Shown in pieces: positions 56,766 through 64,000 of a DNA stretch of 64,000 nucleotides. The DNA comes from an uncultured Pelagibacteraceae bacterium (GTDB taxonomy: Bacteria > Pseudomonadota > Alphaproteobacteria > Pelagibacterales > Pelagibacteraceae). The stretch's first letter is position 1, and each line of letters begins with the position of its first letter. The position numbers were made by a program, and so were the translations under genes. A model generated the notes under the pieces. It made no database searches. It was not told the DNA's origin and worked only from the letters and a program-made list of their open reading frames with translations. The DNA lies in NCBI GenBank assembly GCA_902615715.1, contig CACMQA010000003.1, positions 20,001 to 84,000 of the forward strand. Direction: 5' to 3'.

Positions 56766-59700
56766 TAACCTGCTTTCTTAGTATGAGGTCTTAAACTAAT
56801 AGGATTGTCTAATTTATCAAGCATTTCTATCGGGCAAATTTGTTTAAATTTTTTAACCTCGTTATCAAAATCTTTTAGTATTTTCTGAGCAATTTTTGAA
56901 TTTGTTTCTTTAAGAAAAGTATTTAAACTTTCTCTTAAGAACTTCTTCCAATAATCTGTTTCAACTTCTTGCCAAATTATTGAGGTTGGATTAACAAAAT
57001 TTTCAAAAGTATTATTATTATCATAAACAAACGCCATTCCACCCGTCATTCCTGCTCCAAAATTGTCACCTACTTCTCCTAGTATTATAGCTGTTCCACC
57101 AGTCATATACTCACAACCATGGGCACCACATCCTTCGACAATCGAAAAGCTTCCAGAATTTCTTACAGCAAACCTCTCTCCCGCTTGTCCTGATGCAAAT
57201 AATTTTCCTGAAGTAGCTCCATAAAGAACAGTATTTCCTATAATTGTATTTTCATTTGAAACTAAAGAACTTTTCGGAGATGGGTATACAACAACAGTAC
57301 CTCCACATAATCCTTTGCCAACATAATCATTGCAGTCCCCTTCAACAATAAGTTTAATCCCTTTGGTTAAGAAAGCACCAAGAGATTGTCCTGCTGAACC
57401 CTCTAGTTTGATATTAACCGTATTTTCATCTAATTTATTGTTACCAAACTTTTTATAAATATGGTGAGATAATCTTGTTCCTACTGATCTTGAAGTGTTT
57501 TCTATCTCGTAATTAAACTTATTTTTTGAGTCTATTTTAATCTTATCTTTTATCTCAGACCAGATTTTTTCGTCGAGAGTATCTGGTACTTCGTTTATAT
57601 GTTTGTCTTTACAATATCTTAAATTTTCACCTGGATCAGCCTGAACTAATAGTGGATTTAAATCTAAATCATCTAAGTTAGATGCACCTTTGTTAACTTG
57701 AGTTAGTAAATCTGTTCTTCCTATAATTTCATTAATTGATTTAAATCCAAGAGAAGCCAGAATTTCTCTTACCTCTGTTGCTGCAAACTTAAATAAATTT
57801 ACAACTTTTTCTGGGGTGCCGGTAAATTTTTCTCGTAAAGCCTCATCTTGACTGCAAACTCCAACTGGACATGTGTTTGAATGGCACTGTCTCACCATTA
57901 TGCATCCCATTGCAACTAAAGATGATGTACCCATTCCATATTCTTCAGCTCCCATCATTGCGGCCATCACAATATCACGCCCAGTTTTTAATCCCCCATC
58001 TGTTCTTAAAGTAACGTTATGTCTCAAATTATTTAAAGTAAGAATTTGGTTTGCCTCTGTTAAACCCATCTCCCACGGAATTCCAGCATACTTAATGCTG
58101 GTTTGAGGACTTGCACCAGTTCCTCCGGAATGGCCCGAAATTAAAATGATGTCTGCTTTTGCTTTTGCTACTCCTGCTGCTATTGTTCCAATACCAGTTG
58201 ATGCAACTAATTTCACTCCAACTCTTGCGCCTGGATTGATTTGTTTTAAATCGTAAATTAGTTGGGCTAAGTCTTCTATAGAATAAATATCGTGATGTGG
58301 TGGTGGTGATATTAAAGTTACACCTGGTGTCGAGTGTCTTAATCGCGCTATTTCTTTTGTAACCTTAAAACCTGGTAGCTGTCCTCCCTCACCTGGTTTA
58401 GCTCCTTGAGCAATTTTAATTTCTATTTCGTTAGCGTTATTTAAATAATCAACAGTGACTCCAAATCTAGCTGACGCAATTTGTTTCACTCTTGAGTTTG
58501 CGCTATCTCCGTTAGGTAATATTTTGAATCTTTTTGCGTCCTCGCCCCCTTCTCCACTACAAGAGGCACCTTTAATTCTGTTCATTCCCATTGCTAAAGT
58601 TTCGTGAGCTTCTGCTGATAGTGCTCCATGAGACATGCTTCCGCTTCCAAATCTTTTTAAAATTTCCTCAATTGGCTCTACTTCTTTAATATCTATAGGT
58701 TTTCGTTGTTTTTTAAATTCTAGTAAGTCTCTTATATTAATTGGAGGTAAATTATGAATTCCAGCTGAATACTTTTTATAAAGTTCATATGAACCGCTAC
58801 CTACAGCGCTTTGTAATAAATGTATTAATTTTCCTTGATATTGGTGATCTTCTCCACTTTTTCTATATCTGTACAATCCCCCGATAGGTAAAGTGAATAC
58901 ATTTTTTGCATTAAATTTTTCATGAAGTTCCTTAATCTTTTTTTCAATTCCGACTATTCCTATTCCTGAAATTCTTGAAGACATGCCTGGAAAATAATCT
59001 GAAACAATAGCTCTACTTAAACCTACCGCTTCAAAGTTGCATCCACCTCTATAAGAACTTATTACTGATATTCCCATCTTCGACATAATTTTAAGAAGAC
59101 CAGCATCAATTGATTTTTTAAATTTGTTAACACATGACTCAAAATCAGATTTACCAAATAATTTTTTTTCAAATCTTTGATGAATACTATCTATTGCAAG
59201 ATATGGGTTCACTGTAGTAGCTCCGACACCAATTAAAATAGCAAAAGAGTGTGTATCCATTGCATCAGAACACTCAACATTTAAAGAACAATAACCTCTC
59301 AATCCGTGTTTAATTAAGTGAGAGTGTACCGCTCCTACAGTCAATATACTTGGAATGCTTGCTTTTTGATTTGTAATGTTTTTATCAGATAATATTAAGC
59401 AAGTGCTTCCTTCTCTAACAGCTGTTTCTGCCTCTTCTCTAATTACTTCAATTCTTTCCTTAAGAGACTCTTTAATATTAAAAGTGCAGTCAATTACTTT
59501 TACTTTTTTTGAAAAAAATTTTTTAAATTTTTTAAATTGTGAGTTGGTAAGTATGGGGCTGTCTAAAACATAAATATTTTCTTCTGTTAAATTGTCAAAA
59601 TCTAAAATGTTGCCTAGATTTCCAAATCTTGTCTTTAAACTCATTACTTTATTTTCTCTTAAAGAGTCTATTGGGGGATTGGTTACTTGGCTAAAGTTTT

Positions 59701-60640
59701 GTCTGAAATAATGTGATACAGGTCTAAAATGACTTGATAATACGGCAACTGGGGTATCATCGCCCATCGAGCCTGAAGCTTCTTTGCCTTCTTCTGCCAT
59801 TGGGTGAAGAATTAGCTCCAAGTCCTCTATACTTAATCCCGATAAAAATTGTCTTTTCCTTAAATCTTCACCTATAAAGTTTGGCTTTTCTCCACTAAAT
59901 GAAATCCTTTTTTCTAAATCAATAATTTGTTTATTATACTTTTTATAATCTTTTGCCAGAAGATCTTTAATTTCTTTGTCTTTAAATAATTTTCCTTTTT
60001 TTAAATCTATTGCAATGATTTGACCTGGTCCAAGTTTTCCTTTTTCAATAATCTTTTCCTCTGGAATTTTAATCATTCCAGTTTCTGAACCCGCAAAAAA
60101 TAAATTGTCTGAGGTAATTGAATATCTTAATGGCCTTAATCCGTTTCTATCGGAAGAAGCCAAAACCCATTTCGCATCAGTTGCACAAATGGCTGCTGGA
60201 CCATCCCATGGCTCTATAGTGCTGTTTAGGAAATTAAATAGGTCTTGATGATTTTTTGGAACTGTTTTGCTTCTCTTTGACCATGAGTCTGGGATCATCA
60301 TTAGTTTTATTAATGGTGCTAATTTTCCTGAATGCGTTAAAAGCTCAAAAACGTTATCAAGTGCACCAGAGTCTGATGTGCTTCTAATTACTGGCTTTAA
60401 ATTTTTTACATCTTTGAAAAGCTGACTAGACATGTCTTGCTCATGAATTTTCATCCAGTTTATATTTCCTTTTACCGTATTTATTTCTCCGTTGTGCGCT
60501 AAAGTTCTAAAAGGTTGAGCCAAATCCCAACTTGGGAAAGTGTTAGTTGAATATCTTTGGTGAAAAATTGCAAATCTTGAAGTCAACTTTTCATCATGAA
60601 GATCTGGGTAAAATTCAGATAACATTTCAGCCAAAAACAT
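56765..60640 (-). CDS. gltB: Glutamate synthase large subunit, C-terminal fragment (split by frameshift)
   Basis: This 1291-residue frame holds most of GltB. It has the remainder of the class II glutaminase domain (HQRYSTNTFPSWDLAQPFR; LAHNGEINT), the central domain, the FMN synthase domain (GEGGEDAKRF; GAKPGEGGQLPG; ISGHSGGTGASP), the [3Fe-4S] cysteines in CHSNTCPVGVC, and the C-terminal beta-helix of GxxGxxxG repeats. Upstream of ATG 60640 the same frame continues with conserved coding (DFYICSFSSRSIVYKG), which joins in sense to the fragment at 60691-61260. One base is missing between them. As sequenced, an intact GltB would need a frame change; see the finding. Confidence 0.9.
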   Translation of the reverse strand: MFLAEMLSEFYPDLHDEKLTSRFAIFHQRYSTNTFPSWDLAQPFRTLAHNGEINTVKGNINWMKIHEQDMSSQLFKDVKNLKPVIRSTSDSGALDNVFELLTHSGKLAPLIKLMMIPDSWSKRSKTVPKNHQDLFNFLNSTIEPWDGPAAICATDAKWVLASSDRNGLRPLRYSITSDNLFFAGSETGMIKIPEEKIIEKGKLGPGQIIAIDLKKGKLFKDKEIKDLLAKDYKKYNKQIIDLEKRISFSGEKPNFIGEDLRKRQFLSGLSIEDLELILHPMAEEGKEASGSMGDDTPVAVLSSHFRPVSHYFRQNFSQVTNPPIDSLRENKVMSLKTRFGNLGNILDFDNLTEENIYVLDSPILTNSQFKKFKKFFSKKVKVIDCTFNIKESLKERIEVIREEAETAVREGSTCLILSDKNITNQKASIPSILTVGAVHSHLIKHGLRGYCSLNVECSDAMDTHSFAILIGVGATTVNPYLAIDSIHQRFEKKLFGKSDFESCVNKFKKSIDAGLLKIMSKMGISVISSYRGGCNFEAVGLSRAIVSDYFPGMSSRISGIGIVGIEKKIKELHEKFNAKNVFTLPIGGLYRYRKSGEDHQYQGKLIHLLQSAVGSGSYELYKKYSAGIHNLPPINIRDLLEFKKQRKPIDIKEVEPIEEILKRFGSGSMSHGALSAEAHETLAMGMNRIKGASCSGEGGEDAKRFKILPNGDSANSRVKQIASARFGVTVDYLNNANEIEIKIAQGAKPGEGGQLPGFKVTKEIARLRHSTPGVTLISPPPHHDIYSIEDLAQLIYDLKQINPGARVGVKLVASTGIGTIAAGVAKAKADIILISGHSGGTGASPQTSIKYAGIPWEMGLTEANQILTLNNLRHNVTLRTDGGLKTGRDIVMAAMMGAEEYGMGTSSLVAMGCIMVRQCHSNTCPVGVCSQDEALREKFTGTPEKVVNLFKFAATEVREILASLGFKSINEIIGRTDLLTQVNKGASNLDDLDLNPLLVQADPGENLRYCKDKHINEVPDTLDEKIWSEIKDKIKIDSKNKFNYEIENTSRSVGTRLSHHIYKKFGNNKLDENTVNIKLEGSAGQSLGAFLTKGIKLIVEGDCNDYVGKGLCGGTVVVYPSPKSSLVSNENTIIGNTVLYGATSGKLFASGQAGERFAVRNSGSFSIVEGCGAHGCEYMTGGTAIILGEVGDNFGAGMTGGMAFVYDNNNTFENFVNPTSIIWQEVETDYWKKFLRESLNTFLKETNSKIAQKILKDFDNEVKKFKQICPIEMLDKLDNPISLRPHTKKAG

Positions 60641-60690
60641 GCCTTTATAAACAATAGATCTTGAGCTGAAAGAGCAGATATAAAAGTCTT

Positions 60691-61260
60691 TTATTTGCTT
60701 ATCTCTTGCAACTTTTTCAATTTTTTTCTTGTTTCGAATAAATCTCTTTCAAGATCATTAGTTTGTAATGCCTCATTTTTTTTAAACATTACTTGAGCAA
60801 TTTCAGGACGATTTTGATCAGCTGTTTTTCCTAAAACACTAGGATTAATTGGAACTTGTCTCCAACCATATATGTAATAATTTTCAGCTAATAGTGCAGA
60901 CTCGATAATCTCTCTACATTTTTCTTGCTCTGAATAATCTGTTCTAGGAAGAAAAACCATTCCAACACAAATTCTTTTATTTTCGTCAAGAGTATGTCCA
61001 GTTGTGGAAATTTTCTCTTTAAAGAAATCAGGTGCTATCTCAATTTGAATTCCTGCTCCATCACCAGATTTTCCATCTGCATCTACAGCTCCTCTGTGCC
61101 ATATAGCTTTTAACGCCTCAATACCATACTCAACAATTTTTCTAGATTTTTCTCCATTTGTAGATGCAATCAGCCCCACACCACATGCATCATGTTCCAT
61201 CTCTGAAGAATAATTAAAACTTTTTTCCAAAATTCTTTTATTTTTTTTATAATTTTTCAT
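60691..61260 (-). CDS. gltB: Glutamate synthase large subunit, N-terminal fragment (split by frameshift)
   Basis: 189 residues with the propeptide and the start of the glutaminase domain. The N-terminal nucleophile Cys is in SEMEHDACGVGLIAS; the family cleaves just before this Cys. Then come WHRGAVDADGKSGDGAGI and YYIYGWRQVPINPSVLG. The frame stops at TAA 60691-60693 in the middle of the glutaminase domain, which normally continues for about 200 more residues in the next frame. Inserting one A in the AAA at 60694-60696 restores SKIKDFYICSF and joins the two frames into a GltB of about 1500 residues, the usual length. Confidence 0.9.
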   Translation of the reverse strand: MKNYKKNKRILEKSFNYSSEMEHDACGVGLIASTNGEKSRKIVEYGIEALKAIWHRGAVDADGKSGDGAGIQIEIAPDFFKEKISTTGHTLDENKRICVGMVFLPRTDYSEQEKCREIIESALLAENYYIYGWRQVPINPSVLGKTADQNRPEIAQVMFKKNEALQTNDLERDLFETRKKLKKLQEISK

Positions 61261-61265
61261 TTTAA

Positions 61266-62711
61266 TTATGCTGCAGCTTCTGATTTATTTTTATTAATTT
61301 TTTGTTGTAAATATTTTTCAATTTGAGTAGCGGCATCTCTACCGTCTCTGATCGCCCAAACTACTAGTGATGCTCCTCTTACAATATCTCCTGCAGCAAA
61401 TATTCCATCTAAATTAGTTTGCATTGATTTTAAATCAATTTTTAAAGTCCCCCATTGTGAAACTACAAGTTCTTTAGCGTTAAACAACTTGGGTAGATTT
61501 TCAGGGTCGAACCCTAAAGATTTAATTACAAGATCTGCTGGGATCTTATATTCAGAACCCTTATCAATTTCAGGTCTTCTCCGCCCTGAAGAGTCAGGTT
61601 CACCTAGTTTCATTTTATTTACTTCTACTGCTTCAATTTTATTTGTTCCGATGAAACTTTTTGGACTCGTTAACCAAACAAATTCTACTCCCTCCTCAAT
61701 TGCATTTCCAACTTCTCTAGCTGATCCAGGCATATTTTCTCGATCACGTCTATATAAACATTTTACTGATTTTGCTTTTTGTCTAACTGAAGTACGCACA
61801 CAGTCCATGGCTGTGTCTCCTCCACCAATGACAACAACGTTTTTTCCCTCGGCATTTAATATGCCATCATCAAATAATTTTACTTTATCGCCCAAACCTT
61901 TTCTATTTGAAGCAGTTAAAAAATCCATTGCAGGAAAAATATTTTGCAGATCATGACCAGGTATATCTATTTCTCTTGGTTTATAAACTCCTGTAGCAAT
62001 CAAAATTGCGTCATGTTTTTCTTTTAGTTCATACAAAGTTTTATCTTTTCCAACTTCAAAGTTTTGGACGAATTTTATGCCAGAGTCTTTGAGAAGCTTC
62101 GTTCTTCTTTCAACAACAAATTTTTCTAATTTAAAATTTGGAATACCGTAAATTAAAAGTCCACCTGCCCTATCGTATCTGTCATAAATTGTTACTTGAT
62201 ATCCTGATTTTCGAAGTTCTTCTGCACATGCCATTCCTGCAGGGCCAGCGCCTATGATTCCAACTGATTGTTTTAGTTCTTTACTAACTTTAAAAGGTTT
62301 TACCCAACCTTTTTCCCAAGCTGTGTCTGTTATATATTTTTCTATAGACCCAATTGTTACCGTTCCGTGACCTGATTGTTCAATTACGCAATTTCCTTCA
62401 CATAGCCTGTCTTGAGGACAAATTCTACCGCACACCTCCGGCATATTATTTGTACTTTGAGATACTTCATAAGCCTCTTTCAGACGGCCTTCAGCAGTTA
62501 ATTTTAGCCAGTCAGGAATATTATTACTTAATGGACAATGAATTTGGCAAAAAGGTACTCCGCATTGAGAACACCTACTAGACTGCTCTGATGCTTTATC
62601 GGTGATATAATCTTTATAAATTTCATTAAAGTCACCTTTTCTTTTAGTAGTGTTTCTTTTTTCAGGAGTCTCCTGTTTAAGATCCACAAACTTAAGCATT
62701 TTTTTTGTCAT
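61266..62711 (-). CDS. gltD: Glutamate synthase small subunit
   Basis: NADPH-oxidising partner of GltB that feeds electrons to make two glutamates from glutamine and 2-oxoglutarate. The 481 residues have N-terminal Fe-S cysteines (CSQCGVPFCQIHCP; CGRICPQDRLCEGNC), the FAD motif GAGPAGMACAEEL, the NADPH motif GGGDTAMDCVRTS and the C-terminal FAAGDIVRGASLVVWAI. It comes first in the unit, 5 bp before gltB; many bacteria have gltB first. The 164 bp upstream contains two inverted repeats that may be operators. Confidence 0.97.
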   Translation of the reverse strand: MTKKMLKFVDLKQETPEKRNTTKRKGDFNEIYKDYITDKASEQSSRCSQCGVPFCQIHCPLSNNIPDWLKLTAEGRLKEAYEVSQSTNNMPEVCGRICPQDRLCEGNCVIEQSGHGTVTIGSIEKYITDTAWEKGWVKPFKVSKELKQSVGIIGAGPAGMACAEELRKSGYQVTIYDRYDRAGGLLIYGIPNFKLEKFVVERRTKLLKDSGIKFVQNFEVGKDKTLYELKEKHDAILIATGVYKPREIDIPGHDLQNIFPAMDFLTASNRKGLGDKVKLFDDGILNAEGKNVVVIGGGDTAMDCVRTSVRQKAKSVKCLYRRDRENMPGSAREVGNAIEEGVEFVWLTSPKSFIGTNKIEAVEVNKMKLGEPDSSGRRRPEIDKGSEYKIPADLVIKSLGFDPENLPKLFNAKELVVSQWGTLKIDLKSMQTNLDGIFAAGDIVRGASLVVWAIRDGRDAATQIEKYLQQKINKNKSEAAA

Positions 62712-62737
62712 ACAGGTGTTAATTAAGTTAAGAATTT

Positions 62738-62750
62738 GCTGTTTAACAGC
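62738..62750. promoter_or_regulatory. 13-bp palindrome 27 bp upstream of gltD
   Basis: GCTGTT-T-AACAGC is a perfect 6-bp inverted repeat with one central base. It lies just ahead of the gltD start codon and within its likely leader or core promoter. A TTGACC hexamer begins just upstream on the minus strand, at 62756-62761. It may be a repressor site or a small hairpin in the 5' UTR. I do not recognise a specific regulator. Confidence 0.4.
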
Positions 62751-62811
62751 TTTTTAAGGTCAATATTAGTTACCTATATATCAAAAATCCTAAAAAACTA
62801 ATGCCTTTATT

Positions 62812-62828
62812 TGCATACCTGATATGCA
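62812..62828. promoter_or_regulatory. TGCA-N9-TGCA dyad, NtrC/NtrX-like candidate operator
   Basis: TGCATA-CCTGA-TATGCA is a perfect 6-bp inverted repeat over 17 bp, 101 bp upstream of gltD and 48 bp upstream of uppP. The known NtrC consensus is also a 17-bp dyad with TGCA at each end. Nitrogen control of gltD-gltB would make sense, and SAR11 genomes carry an NtrY/NtrX pair, as I recall. Assignment to that regulator is inference. Confidence 0.45.
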
Positions 62829-62875
62829 TTAAGAAATGCCAATAAAAAAACAACCTTTAATTTTATTAATTTTAC

Positions 62876-63634
62876 GTGATTGAAATTTTTATTCTATCTT
62901 TGATACAAGGTATTACTGAATTTTTACCTATAAGTTCTTCTTCGCATCTTATCTTAATTTCAGAATATTTTAGTTTTGAAAATCAAAGTCTATCTATAGA
63001 TGTAAGTTTGCACATAGGTTCTTTTATTGCAGTAATATTTTACTTTAAAAAGGACATTTTGAACTTTGTTGAAAATAAAATTATTTTTATTAAAATTTTA
63101 ATATCTTCAATTCCAGTAATGGTAGTAGGTTTCTTTTTGGTAAAAACTGGGATCATCGAAAAAATTAGAAATATAAACGTAATAGCTTTTACGACTATTA
63201 TATTTGGTATTTTTTTATATATCAGTGATAAATTTAAATTAGAAAAAAATATTAATAATAATTTTACTTTAAAATCAGCACTGTTTATAGGATTTTTTCA
63301 AATCTTATCTTTAATACCTGGCGTAAGTAGATCTGGAATAGCTATCACCGCTGCTAGGTTATTAAATTATAAAAGAGTAGATGCAGGAAAAATTTCTTTT
63401 TTAATTTCAATACCAATTTTAGGTGCAGTTTCACTTTTTGGGATAAAAAACTTGTTAACCTCAGAGGATTTAAATTTTACTTATATAAATTTAGTTTCCA
63501 TAATCGTATCTTTTTTCTTTTCTCTAATAACAATTAAATATTTTTTAAAATACATTCAAAGGTTCAATTTAAATGTTTTTGTCTTTTACAGAATTATTTT
63601 GGGCTCATTACTTTTGATTTTAGCTTACTTATAA
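62876..63634 (+). CDS. uppP: Undecaprenyl-diphosphatase UppP (BacA)
   Basis: Dephosphorylates undecaprenyl diphosphate to recycle the lipid carrier of cell-wall and surface-glycan synthesis. The 252-residue membrane protein starts at GTG 62876, directly before the conserved SLIQGITEFLPISSSSHLIL (first active-site repeat). The second repeat, LIPGVSRSGIAITAARLL, is near residue 142. About eight hydrophobic segments are visible. GTG is the only start that keeps the conserved N terminus. It links MurA and IspG-derived isoprenoids in this window. Confidence 0.95.
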   Translation: MIEIFILSLIQGITEFLPISSSSHLILISEYFSFENQSLSIDVSLHIGSFIAVIFYFKKDILNFVENKIIFIKILISSIPVMVVGFFLVKTGIIEKIRNINVIAFTTIIFGIFLYISDKFKLEKNINNNFTLKSALFIGFFQILSLIPGVSRSGIAITAARLLNYKRVDAGKISFLISIPILGAVSLFGIKNLLTSEDLNFTYINLVSIIVSFFFSLITIKYFLKYIQRFNLNVFVFYRIILGSLLLILAYL

Positions 63635-63726
63635 AATTAAAGTAAAAAATAAAATTAAAATTAGAACAACTATAAAAAATAAAATTACTGCTTTATTTAA
63701 AGAAAGTTTTAATATTGTCTTCATAT

Positions 63727-64000
63727 TTACAAATTAGGTTTTATTTTTTTTAATAAGGTCAAACTTAATATAACTTGAATAATTAATAACGACAAACTAT
63801 ATCTCGGTAAAATGAAAAAGATTGAAAAGAGACCAATATTAGAAAAATAATATAAGCTAATATAATTCAAAGCAGAAATTTTAAATCTAAAAGATAAAAT
63901 AATTCCAATTATTGTTGTGATACCTAAAATTATCTTAGGAATAATATGCAAAGGTGAATAATAGTTTTTGTAATCGGCTTCTAAGTCTATCAATGCAAAT
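63727..64000 (-). CDS. Membrane protein of unknown function, C-terminal part
   Basis: The frame is open to the window edge (upstream codons read F-A-L before a TTG at 63993), so this is probably the C-terminal end of a longer gene, or one starting just beyond. The visible part has three hydrophobic segments: about PKIILGITTIIGIILSF, NYISLYYFSNIGLFSIFFIL and LSLLIIQVILSLTLL, ending KKIKPNL. I do not recognise the family. It is convergent with uppP. Confidence 0.45.
   Translation of the reverse strand, partial: FALIDLEADYKNYYSPLHIIPKIILGITTIIGIILSFRFKISALNYISLYYFSNIGLFSIFFILPRYSLSLLIIQVILSLTLLKKIKPNL

Noticed and set aside
60688-60700. Programmed -1 ribosomal frameshifting in gltB
   Set aside because: No slippery heptamer and no obvious downstream pseudoknot. 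A single-base deletion or sequence error is simpler.
61489-61956. 155-codon plus-strand ORF opposite gltD
   Set aside because: Antisense shadow; gltD is intact and fully explains the region.
63629-63724. 31-codon hydrophobic ORF on minus strand, 2 bp after the partial membrane protein
   Set aside because: It is almost pure Leu/Ile/Val/Phe from T-rich DNA, has no convincing ribosome-binding site and overlaps the uppP stop. Chance is likely at this base composition.

Overview
This window is a 64 kb piece of a very AT-rich, densely packed bacterial chromosome. It is most likely from SAR11 (Pelagibacterales, Alphaproteobacteria). The call rests on several things: extremely tight spacing, with many TAATG and ATGA stop/start overlaps; alphaproteobacterial marker families (DUF4167, DUF2948, DUF1178, class I lysyl-tRNA synthetase, CobS/CobT with a J-domain protein and BolA); and a strongly Lys/Asn/Ile-biased proteome. 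I see no insertion sequences, integrases, phage genes or CRISPR arrays. Nearly everything is core metabolism and information processing.

Layout. 1-1010 is the 5' two thirds of a 16S rRNA on the minus strand, followed by a 323 bp leader holding two hairpins. 1.3-9.8 kb holds an M23 murein peptidase, the minus-strand cluster lysC-ispG-prfA-prmC-DUF4167, ubiG, DUF1178 and argJ. 9.8-20.7 kb holds secA (+) and a long minus-strand run: VTT membrane protein, DUF255 thioredoxin-fold protein, three small proteins, dcd, murA, DUF2948, hisD, infA, tRNA-Phe, phrB. 20.7-27.8 kb is a plus-strand run: rpmH-rnpA-yidD-yidC-argB-HAD-dapD-dapE-SET-GT2. 27.8-31.9 kb (minus) is a periplasmic unknown, def, fmt and truA. 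32.0-37.2 kb is aroK-aroB and a J-domain/cobS/cobT chelatase-type module, with bolA opposite. 37.2-40.7 kb (minus) is lysS-pyrD-rpmB and a VUT transporter. 40.8-44.3 kb (+) is trkH, an AmpG-like permease and a cytoplasmic NlpC/P60 peptidase. 44.4-55.1 kb (minus) is a translation block: a GT4, thrS-infC-rpmI-rplT, pheS-pheT-lepA, a second GT4 and tRNA-Ser. 55.2-56.8 kb has an alpha/beta hydrolase facing an atypical SDR. 56.8-62.7 kb is gltD-gltB (minus), with gltB split by a one-base frameshift. 62.9-64 kb is uppP (+) and a partial membrane protein.

How it fits together. Translation and protein maturation dominate (release, initiation, three tRNA synthetases, L20/L28/L34/L35, Def/Fmt, LepA). 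Envelope building and recycling (MurA, UppP, M23, AmpG plus C40) and amino-acid synthesis (lysine/DAP, arginine, histidine, shikimate, glutamate) make up most of the rest. The most noteworthy observations are these. Two tRNA genes have a first base that is also the last base of the preceding gene's TAG stop codon, so RNase P processing should remove part of the stop. The tRNA-Phe lacks both partners of the G18-psi55 tertiary pair. gltB is frameshifted. A 17 bp TGCA-N9-TGCA dyad lies upstream of gltD. The J-domain/CobS/CobT unit has no cobalamin genes nearby. A eukaryote-like SET/post-SET protein is embedded in a dap operon. Several very short ORFs are tucked into junctions.
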